Shown: piece after piece, positions 10,255 to 22,200 of the stretch
How the letters are laid out: the number at the start of each line of letters is the position of its first letter
How positions within the stretch are numbered: the first letter of the stretch is position 1
DNA from: Paguma larvata
Lineage: Eukaryota > Chordata > Mammalia > Carnivora > Viverridae
Length of the DNA stretch: 64,000 bases
Direction: 5' to 3'
Assembly (NCBI GenBank): GCA_030068075.1
Contig: CM057843.1
Location: 39,407,832 to 39,471,831, forward strand
The notes under the pieces: generated by a model
Database searches by the model: none
What the model was told of the DNA's origin: nothing
The model's input: only the letters and a program-made list of their open reading frames with translations
Position numbers and translations under genes: made by a program

Positions 10255-13200
10255 CTGTGGGCACAGAGCAGAGCACGACGTCCGAGCCTGGGTCTGAGGA
10301 CCCCCGCCCCTCCCCTGGGGCTGCCACAAGCAGCCGTACACGTGATCGGTGCACAGGTGTGCAGGACACAGGTGCGAAACGCACAGAGGGCCACGCAGGT
10401 GGTGGTGACATCCACGTCGTCCATGTTGTTTATTTGCATATTCATGAGGATAATTTTCCCAAGCGTTCTGAGAAGGGGTGCCTTTTTCTCATCCGCACGA
10501 AGGTGTCATATGGCCTTTGCCGTGAAGAATTCCTACCTTCCACACATATGCCTGCCCTGCCCCAGGGCTCAGCCCGGCCCACTTTCAACAAGCCTTTTCA
10601 CAGACTCGTTGATGAGGCTGAAGCCTTGGCTTCTGACCGCCCCCCCCGCCGTGCCAAATGCTTATGGGGGCAAAGAAGTGGGCTTGTCACTCCAGAGCAG
10701 TGTGGGCAGGTGGCAGGGACCCTCCTGTGGCTCCCGACAGCGGCCCCATTAGGAAACTAGGGGTGGGGAAGGGACAGCTGGCATGTGGAGGGCAGGAGGA
10801 GGCTACAGACAATCTTGGGTCCCAACAGGCCCCCCTCCATCCTGAGCTCTGGGACCCCGGTGTCCTTACCTCGCTGTTGAGGAAACAGTAGAATACAGAC
10901 ACGAAGAAACCCTGGGGTGGACAGAGAAGGCGGGTCAAGGGACTGGGGCAGGTGTGGCCCTGCCCAGCTTTCAGGCCACCACCCCCTTCCTCTCCGCAGC
11001 CTCCTGCCCCTCCAGGGCCCTGCCTGGAAGAATCCCCCCCCCAACCCCCGCCCGAAGAAGGTCGGGGGGACAGCCAGGGCCAGAGCGAGGGGTGGGCGGT
11101 GGTACCTGGAAGGATTCCAGGAAGGAGTTGAAGTAGATGAAGACGACCCGGGAGACCTCGTCCTCACCGGGGTTCACGAAGAACAGCATGTACGTGATGC
11201 CCAGGAGGGGAAGCAGCACCAGAGTGGCCTTCACAGCCTTCCTGAGGGGAGGCGGGGCGGGGAGGCCCAGAGTCACAGCCCGCCCCGGGCAGGTGGCTGG
11301 CCAAAAGGGCCGGGCCTGGGGGCAGGGTGCTGGGTCCCAGGAATGTCTGAGACGGGGAGCTGGGGTTTCGGGAGGGATGTCGGGCCTGTTGTGGGGGAGA
11401 CCCTGGGTCAGAGGCTGGGATCTCTGAGGCCCCCCCCTTGGGGGAGGGAGGAAGGCCGGGTTACCTGTACTGAATGGTCTCAGATGTGGTGGACGCCCGG
11501 AGTTTGGTCATGAGAATGCGGACGATGTTGAAAAGGAAGATAAAGTTGATCTGTAATTGGAGCACACGGTTGGGATGGTGTGGGCATGTGTGTGTGCAAG
11601 ATGTTGGGGGGCAGGCGGGTGGACGGGGCAAGGCCTCGGCCGTCTCGAGTCTGGTCTCGGCGCCCCTACTTCTCTGCCTCCACCTTCATTCGTGCTTGCA
11701 CATTCCTGGCCCCGTGCCTACCCCCGCTCCAGGCATGGGGACCCTGTCAGTCCACAGGAAGCACTGATTGTCCTCCTCTCCTGCCCCCTCCCACCCAGGT
11801 TCTTACCAGCAGGACCAAGATCATGGGGCCCTGGTAGATGTAGTCAGTGTACACCCCAGGCCTTTTGCCAAACCAGCACCTAGAAAGCCAGAGAGAGAAG
11901 GTAAGCGGGGGAGGCCACCTGGCTCCAGGTCCGTGGCATGGGGAGGGGCAGTGCTTAGCCAGGGCAGACCTGGGGCCAGAAGCCAGGATCTGGGGGCCTC
12001 AGTTCCAACCCTGGCAGAACGTCAAGATCCCACCACAGTGCCTCAGTTATTCCATCTGTGGGATGGACAGCGCCCTCTATCATGAGATACATGGTATCAG
12101 GCAATGTGGCAGGGAGGGCGATTGTGGAAAAGAGCACTGAGGGGCTCAGCACACCACTGCGCCCGTCCGTCCCCACTGTGGCTCCGGCACAAGCCCACTA
12201 GTGGTGCCCTGCCCCTGTCACACAGCGGGCCCCCGAAAGCCAATGACCTCTGAATCTGTTTAATTGCAACCTCAAGGAAGAGATTCCACAGGCTCCACCT
12301 GTTGGAGAGGCAGAACTGCTCTTCATTTTCTTGATTTGCCCTCCAGAAACCTCTTGGGGGATCTGAGGATGGGGTACATGGGAAGTCCCATGTCCTGGTG
12401 CAGAGACGATGGCCCCCAGGGCAGGCAGACCCGTGGTGCCTAGATCTCACGATGCTTCCATAAATCAGACACAGATTTTTATGTGAAATCTCTTGACTTT
12501 TTAAAGGGTTGAAACAAATTCAAGGTTTCAAAAGACACCCGGGGAGGCCAAATGCAAGCTGTCTGGGGCCAGGTCTAGTCCCTAACCCCAGGGTCTACAA
12601 ATTCTGGCGTCTCACACCTGGTCCCTTCTGCTGCAGTGTCAGCACCTCGCCACTAGATGGGGCTCCAGAGCCACTCAGACCGACTTTCTTGAGCCAGGCG
12701 TCCTTTTTCCTCGAGACACAGATCCACCCCTCCCACCCCCCCCACCCCCCCCCCCTCCCGCCCCGGGCAGCTTTTTGAAAACTGTCCTTCTTGTCCTCCC
12801 CTGTAATCACTTGCCTACGTGCAGGCACAGGGTATGCAGGGTTTACGCCCAGGGTTTACAATGCTCCTGCACCGGGACCCCAACATCCGGGGCATTACTG
12901 CCAGGCCCCCAGTGGTGTCCGGCAGCTGGCCGCTCTCCCAGCCTAGACCCCCACTCTGCCGCTGTGCCAACGCAGGGAGAGCCAGCCGGGCGGAGTCAGG
13001 AAGGATCAGTAAATATGAGTATCATTTTCCAGGCTCCTTGTCTAGCCCAGTGAGGTTGTGGGCGGCCCCCTCCCCTCTGGGGCGGGGGGACTTGTCATAG
13101 TGATGGAGGCCACCCGGAACCCCACTCAGACAGTGGGCTCCTGAGAACACTTTGGCACGGAAGGTCCTGGTACCTCCCGGGCTGTCTATAGCCATAGTTT

Positions 13201-16200
13201 CTGCTTCTCTCTCAGTGATTCTCAGTCTTAGCCCCTAAAATTCCCAGTGCCCAGAACATCCTCCAGACCTGTTCCATCCCACCCTCTGAAGTCAAGCCTG
13301 GGCGTTGGTACTTTTTAAATCTTCCTGAGTGATTCTGACATGAGCCAAGGCTGAGGATCACTACAGCAGAAGTCTCATTTTCAGGGGCAATTGGGAATAC
13401 TCGAGACCAAAGTCATCTCAGGACTTCAGAGCTGGAAACTGGAACCCATGGAATCTTTTGTAAGACAAGTCTTAATAGTTATAGTGCCAGACACTATTCT
13501 AAATACTTGATATATATGAACTCATGGCGTCCCCACAAAAACCCTTTGCGGGAGGTGCTGTTATTAGGATGCCCATTTTACAGATGAGGAAACTAGGCAC
13601 ACCGGGATAACCAGCCGAAGGTCATATAACTACTTAATGACAGGTCCATGATTCAGAAGCTGGCCAGTCTGACTCCAGAGACCGCCAGTCACCCTTAGGC
13701 TGTTCTATATGGCGTGAAATCACGAGACAGATAAAAGAGCCTGACTCTACTCTTCCAGCCTCACCTAGAGCATAGCACTGCTAGGAATCCTCAGACTGAG
13801 TCCAGCCCCCCGCACCCTCCCTGTATGGATAAAGAAACCATGACCCCGACTGGGCAGGCAATGTGGCCGAGGGTCCTCGGGGAATGTCAGGCAGCGCTGG
13901 GCTGGGGGCCTGGACCTCAGGGCCCTGAGGGCAGTGAGCGGGGGGAGACGACTCACTTCTCATTGTCGTAGTACAGCTTCCCAATGGCCCAGGCCACGAT
14001 GATGGGGAAAGGCACACCTGAGGAGAGACCGGCTGTCACACGGAGCCCATCGGCGGGGACTGGGGGATGCCGGGCCAGGAGGACCCCGGTGCGGCCCGGG
14101 GCCTAGAAGCGGGCAGGGGTTCCCCAGGGTCGAGCTCAGACTCACTTGCCCAGCACGCCTCCTTCAGGGTGTTCCCGCCGCTCCCCCCACCCCCGAGGGG
14201 TGCTCACCCCACCGCCCTGACCCGTCCTGGATCCTGGTCTCTCAGCCCACCCCGCCGCCGGCCAGCCAGATCTGGTGGGGAGGGGGAGCCCGGCGGGGGG
14301 GGGGGGCCGGCGCGCGCACCCCAGCCGAGGCAGACGAACATCCACTTGCGAAGCCGGTCGGTGGAGTAGGTGAGCACGATGGCCGTGTGCAGGTAGCAGC
14401 CCTCCCCGAACATCCAGAAGAAGTTGGTCACGTGGAAGTAGTTGTAGGCGGCTGTCACCAACCTGCACCAGCCCTGCCGCCCCACCCCCACCCAGAGATG
14501 ACGCTGAGATGGGGGACGGGGGTGTGGCAGCAGCGGCACCCCACCCTGGGCTTGGGGCCTCCCGTCGGCAGAGTGCGCCCCGCCCCCCACCCAGGGAACC
14601 GCTCCTGTTTTATTGGGGCCCCTTTTCCCCCAGGGCAGTCCCACCCAGACCCTTCCTCCGACCGTGGGCCTGCCCCCCCCAGGACATACCACATTGCTTT
14701 GGTGGACTTCGGGGCTCATGGTGAGCTGGACCACAAACCACGTGGCGTTGCGCAGGATGAAGGCCGCGATGAGGTTCCAGTGGATGACATTTCTCAGGCA
14801 CCGGATGCTCCTGGGGGGGCAGTGGCGGAGGGGGGTGACAGGAGCAAGGGGGAGGAAAGAGGAGATGAGGGACAGGCCAGCGTCACTCCAGCTCAGGCGT
14901 AGGGATGGGGAAACCGAGGGCAGGGCTGACTGCCTAAGTCACACCAGGAGGTGGCAGCAGAGGCTCTCCTGATGCCCCCAGGGTCCTTCTGACCTGAGAC
15001 CCACCCAGACCTAAGCTCAGTGGCAGAGGGCCACACAGCCGGTGCTCCAGGGACCCGGGGCTTCTCGCTTCAGGGGGATGCCGTGCCTCCCACGGCCCCT
15101 CCCCTGCCTGCAGCTCCTGGATCAGAAAACACACAAGGTTTCCAGCGGGATGCCTCGCTCTGGGCGTTCCGGCCTGATGCTCGGCTCCTGCTCCCGCCCC
15201 CATTCCTGGCACAGACCTGCCCGGCACTGCCACCTGCGTCCTTGGCAGTAGTGCTGGACCCAGGCAAGTTCAACCTCAAGGGGCTCCACCTTCCTGGCCT
15301 CCCAGATGGGAGGTCCTGGCATGGGTGTGGGTGGCCCAAGGTGAGCCCTCTAGCAGTTACTGGGCTGGGGGGGTGGTGCAGAAATGACCCTGCCAGAGGC
15401 TCCAAGAGACCTGGGACTTCTGTCACCGCCTCCCACTGTGATGAGGGGGGAGGGCCCCCCCGCCCACAGCCCTTCTCTACCCCGCTCAGGGCCTGAGGCC
15501 AGCACTGAGTCTCACCTGAGTCGCAGAAAAAGGACAAAGGCCACCAGGAGGGCCACCAGAGAGATGCAGTGGCCCAGGTAGTTGATGATGACAGCAACGT
15601 GGTAGTGTACCTTGCTTTTCTTCTGAGGTGGGAGAAAGGGACAGAGGTGAGGCTCCCACACAGCCGCACCCCTGCACCCCCTGGACACGTGAGGACAGCC
15701 CGCTGGGGTGGCTGAGATGGAGCTGATAATAATAATTGCTACTCCCCGTCCTGAGCCCTGACTGTGTGTCGAACATGGCCTTGGAGCAGGGTGGTCCAGT
15801 TTGAGACCATATCTGTCTGTCTGTCCACCTGTCCCTGAATGCCATGCTCTGCCCACCGCTCCATGCTAGGAGACAAATCGGGTCTCCAAATCGCACAGGG
15901 TTCCCTGCTCCATGTGCATGAAGACGTGTGCACAGTCTCCCTTCTGTCCAGTCACCAGGCGACCCTCATGGGCGCAGACACCAACCCTCTAGGCCTTTTT
16001 TCTTCATCCACTTCCTTTTTTCTTTTAATTTTTAAAGTTTATTTATTTATTTGAGAGAGAGAGCGAGAGAGAGAGAACACAGCAGGGGAGGGGCAGAGAG
16101 AAGGAGAGACAGAATCCCAAGCACCATCAGCACAGAGACCCACATGGGGCTTGAACTCATGAACTGTGAGATCATGACTTGAGCCGAGATCAAGAAGCAG

Positions 16201-19200
16201 ACGCTTTAACTGACGGAGCCGCCCGGGGCAGCCTTCCTCATCCACATTTTTTTTTTTTTTCTTTAAGTCGGCTTCATACCCAGCACGGAGCCCAGCGCAG
16301 GGCTTGAACTCACGACCCCGAGGTCAAGACCAAGAGTCCTCTGTGCCAAGTATGCCCTAGTAAGCTATCTGAGACTGAAGTGGACGCTTAACCGACTGAG
16401 CCACCCAGGTGGCCCTCATCATCCGCTTCTGAGTTGAGCCCCCATCTCCTTGGTTACCCCCGAATCCCTCCTGCAGCGGTGGGAACCTGCCCCTAGTGGC
16501 CACGGGAGGAAGGGCAGTCGCAGCCGCAGAACCATTACAGACCACAAAGACTGTCCAGGCTCCATGACACACCTTCCACGTCCTCCCCCTGGGCCCGGGG
16601 GTCTGCTGGGAACGAACGGGACCCCTTCCCGGGATTATGATGAAGCCCCCCCACCCGGTGTTACCACTTCATTCACTTCATAAAGTAAAGGAAACTGAGA
16701 TAATGCTGTGGTCTCTTCTTTCCAGAGTAAGCTCCATGCGTGATGAAACCTCTCCACGCACAGAGTGGTTTCGCATCTGTTGTCTCCTCAACCCGTGAAG
16801 GCCGCCGCGTAGAAGGAGCCGGAAGGGAGTCTGTACCTCATTTTGCAGAAAAACAGGCCCAGAAGGATGTTGGCTCATTCAAGGTCCCTCAACCTCAGAC
16901 CATCTCTTAACCAGCGCGTGCAGACTGGCCAGGGGCTGAGGCTGCAGATGTGCCCCCACCCCATAACGGGGGACCGGTGGTCCCCAATACCCAGCTCTAT
17001 GCAGACTCCTGCCCCCTTCACCCTTTCCTAGGTCCCAAGAGGGCGGGGAGCACAGTGGAGCTCCCTAAGTGTGTGAAGGAAGGAAATATTTAGTTGAAAG
17101 GCAACTGGTTTTGCCAACAGGGTGTGGGGGGGTGCCTGTTAGCTCCTCCCTCCCTTACCCTCCCCAGGTCCTGGGGTGGGGCCAGTCCATGAGGGGGCAC
17201 GGAATCTGGCTAGTGCTGAGCAAAAGGTAAGTTCGCAAAGGCCACGTTCAACCTTTTAGAGCCGCTGAAGGCCTCCTGGCTCTCCACAGACCTTCCTGTT
17301 GGAGTTCCAGAATCCATGGGCATCAGAGCCGGTCCGAAGGGACCGAGTCCAGCCCTACTCAGTTTCCAGATGGGGAAACTGAAGCCCGGACTCACCGCCC
17401 AAAAACAAAGGATGCACCTCTGCGCCAGCCGCCTAGCAGGCATCCGAGAAGGGGCCGAGCCCTCCCTCCCCTGCTCTTCCCAGCGCCCACCACACCCCTT
17501 CCGAAGGCACGTCCTCACTGAAAACCTCTGAGATCCAGAAGGCCCAGGAAGCTCTGTTCTAAGGGGCTGATTTGGAACATGGCAGGAAATCACATGAGCA
17601 GCTCAGGCTCAGAAGGGTTGAGACCCGCTGAGGTATAAATGGGGGCAGACGATGGGGGGGGGAGGGCAGACAGAGTAGCGGGACAGAGGGCGGGGGGGAA
17701 GGGGAGCGGAGGGTATCTGTCGGCACCGTGCAGATGGGAAGGGTCTCTCAGTGTCTGACAGTCAAGGCCACACCCGGAGGCTCCAGAAGACAAGCCCGCA
17801 TCCAGCCCGTCTGGAGCTCGTACTTAATTTCCTTTCATTAAATTTCCCACAGATCCGTGTGGCGAAGCCCCCGGGTGATAACGGTGCCTGCGGGGCTAGA
17901 ACGGCGGGACGCCCCAGCTTTGCTCACTTGCGCGTGTGGGCAGCATGAGCAGGCTGTGCAGCGACACCTGCCATCAGCCACACACCCCCACCCGGACCCC
18001 CACAGCAGGTTGACCCTGGGTCGTTTGGTTGGAGGTGGGTGAGTGGGATTTATTAAGCACCTACTGCATGCTGGGCACTGTGCCAGGTGCTTTATAGACA
18101 CCACTGCTTTCCTTTCTCACAGTGGCCCTCGGAGACTGTCCTTCTGTCTCTGTCTCTCCAGTTGAGGAGGCTGCATGGTCGGCCCAAGCCGTGGCCAGCA
18201 ATGGGATCCAGGTCTGTTTGGCCTTACAGACCCCTCCTCCCCTGTACCCCACGGTGCATTTCCGGGAGACACACAGGGACTGAAAACAGAGGCCCAGGAC
18301 CCTCGGAGGGCTTCTGCAGAGAGGGTGGGGCTGATGAGAGGTTTTCTCCACCGAGGATGAAAACTGGACCAAACCACTCTTGAGGGCCACCTCTGTGTGA
18401 CGACTCCGGCACAAAGGCCCTGCCCTGCCTCCAGCCCGATGCAGCCTGAGAAAGGGTGGCCACTGAGGCGACAGTGCAGAGAGCCCGGGGAGACTGCCTG
18501 AGACACGGCAGGGCCACCCCAAGAGAAGGCCAGCATTGCCAGGAGACACCGCCAGCCACTCAAGAGACAGCCGGACACCCTTCGAGACGTGGTTAATGAC
18601 ACTCACACAGGACAGCCAGCAAGCAATATCCTAAGAGACGCCTAGTGATACTTTAAGGGACCCTAATGACACCTGAGAGACAGCCACCATTAACTGCAGA
18701 AGTGGCTGGGATACCCAAAGGACAAGCGGACACAGCCAGTCCCTGGGCACCTGACCGGCACTCTGCCCCTGTTCCGTTTGGAGACCTGAGACCAGCTGGT
18801 ATCCCGAGGAAGGTGACACAGTGTGGCACGAGGCAGCGGTCACTGCACCCTCAGTGACCAGAATCTAGTGAGTAATGAGTGCCCGGCCATCTTCCACCAG
18901 ACTCTGCAAGGTACACCTTGTCCCAAATGGTGGCGGTGTCACACCTGTCCCAATGTCCTCCCTTCCAGGACCCCACTGCTCCCGCCCGGTCTCCCAGCCC
19001 TGGTCTCTCTCCCACCCCCGCGGCCATCCCGCTCTGTGACCTTTCCTCACCAGCAGGTTTCCCAAGCTACTCCGTCACCCCACCAGTGGGCCCTCCAGCC
19101 CCTTGCTCCTCCAAGTGTGGTCCCCAGACCCGCGACACCAGCATCACCCAGGAGTTTGCAAGAATCTGAAGACATGCAGAATCTTAAGCCCCGTCCCTCG

Positions 19201-22200
19201 ATGCACTGAGTCTGAATCTTCATCTTAGCAAGAAGCCCCAGCGATTCCTAAGCGTTTCAGAAGTTCTGGTCCAACGAACACCGCTGTGAGCACTGAGCCC
19301 CAGCCCACAAGCCTACACCCCAGAACCCCCTTCATGTCACATCAAGGACGTGCCGAGGGCCAGGCTCCCCAGCTCAGTAGAGTGTGGGGGAGGGGAGCAG
19401 AGTGTGCACAAGTGTCATGGGAGGTGGGGGTGAGTCTAGGTGGTGGTGGGGGGGATGTCACTGCAGTGAAGAGAGACAGTGTCTGGGGGCTGCTGATATG
19501 GAAAGTGGGGGCCAGTGCAGGGTGGTACTGGAGGGGCGTGGTCAGTGCCAGTCCCCCCCCCCCCCCCCGTTGGGCCTTGAATTAGTCCAGCTCTCCAGTT
19601 GGGGGCTTGTCCCCTGGTGGTGGTGGCTGTAGGCAGTCTCCTCCCTGGTCTGGCCTCTGGGAGCCCTCGCAAGCCCCACTTCACAGACAGCCCTTCTGCC
19701 AATCCATTCCGTGCAGTCCCCTGGGGTGCTGGTGCTTAATTAGGGCTCAGCCCAGGCCCGAAGTGAGAAACCCGCTGCTCTGTTAATTGGAGACTTTTCT
19801 CTTCCTCTTCTCCATAGCTTGGCAGTGGAGGGGGGGGGGGGCTCTTAAGAGTGGGGAGGGGTCTGGCGAGGCTAGAGGCTGGCAGAAGGGAATGGCATTT
19901 TCAGTAATTAAATTAATTGATTACCCAGAGTGCCAGGCAACCAGCCGGCAGGAGCTGCCCGGGGGAAGCGGGGTGGGGGTAGGGGGTGGTAGTTCCCAAC
20001 AAGCGGTAACCAGAGGCAGGGGGCGCCTGTGTTTCTGGTCTCCTCACCAATGACCCCCACCCCCCTGACCCCAGGTGAGAGGAGAGGCGGAGGGGTGGCA
20101 GGTGGATGGAGCGCCCTCCAAAGGCCAAGACGCAGGCAGACATCTAGCAGGAGGCAGACGCTCTGTGACTCCTCCCCGCTCACAGGTGAGGAAGCTGGGA
20201 CTCGGTGAAGCTAAGTCAGCTGCCTGGGGACACACAGCACGTGTGCTGGAACCAGAATCCAAACCATCCGCCTCCAAAGCCCGTGCTGTTTCCGTTATAC
20301 TGCCAAAGAGGGGACTGATGAGAAGCTGGGGCTCCCCAATCCTCCTTTTCCCCCGAACCCCGCTGGTGGAGAGAGGGAGAGAGACCCCTCCCTGTCATGG
20401 CGGACGGGGTGGGAGCTACAGGGTAGTGCGCCCCTTCGGCCAACTAGAAGGACGGGGCTGAAATCTGAGCAGGAGGGATTCAGGTGAACCATGAACTTCT
20501 GACATCGGCGGGGCTCCAAGGCAGGGGGGAGGCTGGGAGCAGCCGTGCTGTCCAGCTTTGCCCATGTTTAGGAAGGCGGCAGCCACCTGCCCCTCAGGGG
20601 TGGGGGAGGGCTATTTGTTTTAGGCCAGGAGGTTGGCCATCTGACCTGCCGTTAGAGACACATCAACTGCCTCAGGCTCTGCAGACCCAGCAGGACAAGC
20701 GGGGTGCAACAGGGGGCTGGAGGTTCCTTGCCTTAGCCGTGCCTCCCCCACAGCAGCCCCCGCGGGTGTGAGCTGTGCGCTAAGAGCTGGACTGACCCGG
20801 CTTTCTGCACATGAGCCCCGCGTCCTGTCCTCCCACTTCCTCTACTGTGCACCAGGCAGCGAGCGCCCCACCAGGCTGAGCGGTCTTGCCCCCCACATCC
20901 CTCCCCCCCAAGCCCAAATCTTCTGGCCCAACTATGTTTCCTGACTCCACTTCCCTCCTCCAGTCCAGGAGTGGGGGTGCCCTCATCCGTATCCCCAGGA
21001 CTTCCCAGGCTGGGCTCACTGTGTGAGCCGGCACCCTGCTCAGATGAGGCAGCCACCAGGGGAGGTGGCAGGGGGCAGCCCAACCCGCCCTGGCCTGCAG
21101 GGTGACCATGTGGCTGGCCTTGAGCGGAGATGCCGGCAAAGCCTCTCACCAGCATCCCTAGTAACTCACCCTGCCAAAGCAGCCCCACCGAAGAACGTGC
21201 CATACTTCTGGGCTTAACTTTGCCCTGTCTCTGCAGCTTCAGGGAGGAGGCAGCAAAGTCCCAATGGCTCAGTGACAAAAAGCCAGGCAGCCTGGGGAAG
21301 GGGACCATCAAAGGGCCGAGCGGGGTGCAAGGTGGGGAAAGCCGTTCCTCCTCCTTCAGCCTCGCTTCACACGGAGCACCTGGCCGCGGGCGGAGGACAG
21401 CCTGGACTTAAAACTCAGGTCCAGGCTCTGACTCCCTCTGGCTGTGTAACCTTGTGTGAGCCGCTCCCCCTTTCTGGCCTCAGTCACCCATTCGGCTCTA
21501 AATCGGAGTTACTCATCAGAAGGTCCGTCGGGAGCACTTGTTAAAAGTCAGATTCCCAGGTCCTGCTCAGAGAGTCTGCTTTATCGGGTGTCGGATGTAG
21601 CCCTGGGGTCTGCATTTGAACAAATGCTCTGGGCGGTTCTTATTACAGGCGGATTAAGAGGGGATAGAGGGTCTCCAAAGTCCTTTCCAGTTTAGATCTT
21701 TCAGGCGCTGGAATCCGGGACTATTTGGACCAGCCCCTCTCTTCCACTGAGAGCCTGGAGCCCTCAGACAGCTGGGGGTGTCCTTCTGTCCGCCCCTTGC
21801 TATCTGCTCACTCATTTTTCCAGCTCCATGACCCCCTCCTTCCTCAGCGCCCATGGGAAGGGTGTGCGGAGATGGAGCGGAGGGGGCAAGAGGGACAGAC
21901 GGAGCAGCCACACCGGATACACCTGAGACCCTGCCGGATGTCACCTTTAAGAGATACTTCATTGCGGCGCTGTTTGTAATGACCAGACCGAGAATAAAGA
22001 CTGGTTAAGGAAGCGACGGTACATCTGCACGATGCGATATTACGGAAACATAAAAAAGAACAAAGATGCCCTTGATTCTGATACGGAATCGGCCTCCAAG
22101 ATGGACGATTATATGTAAAAGGCAAGGCATCGAACAGTGTATATAACAGGCAACGTTTGGATTAAAACAAAAAAGAATATACATATGTAATTACCCGCGT

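Larger units (their letters stand above)
11880..13956 (-). other. CRHR1: CRHR1 intron 9
   Basis: The intron holds a candidate CTCF site (12650-12663), a C-rich tract (12725-12764), a MER5-like fragment (13212-13370) and an antisense MIR (13475-13715). No exon-like sequence is seen. Confidence 0.8.

Noticed and set aside
14960..15010. QVRR-coding stretch near 14985 as alternative exon 6
   Set aside because: Only the last four residues resemble the human insert. The interval at 15234-15320 aligns over all 29 codons and in phase, so it is the better match.
20008..20028. CAGGGGGCGCC as a CTCF site
   Set aside because: The required CCA at the start of the core is absent.
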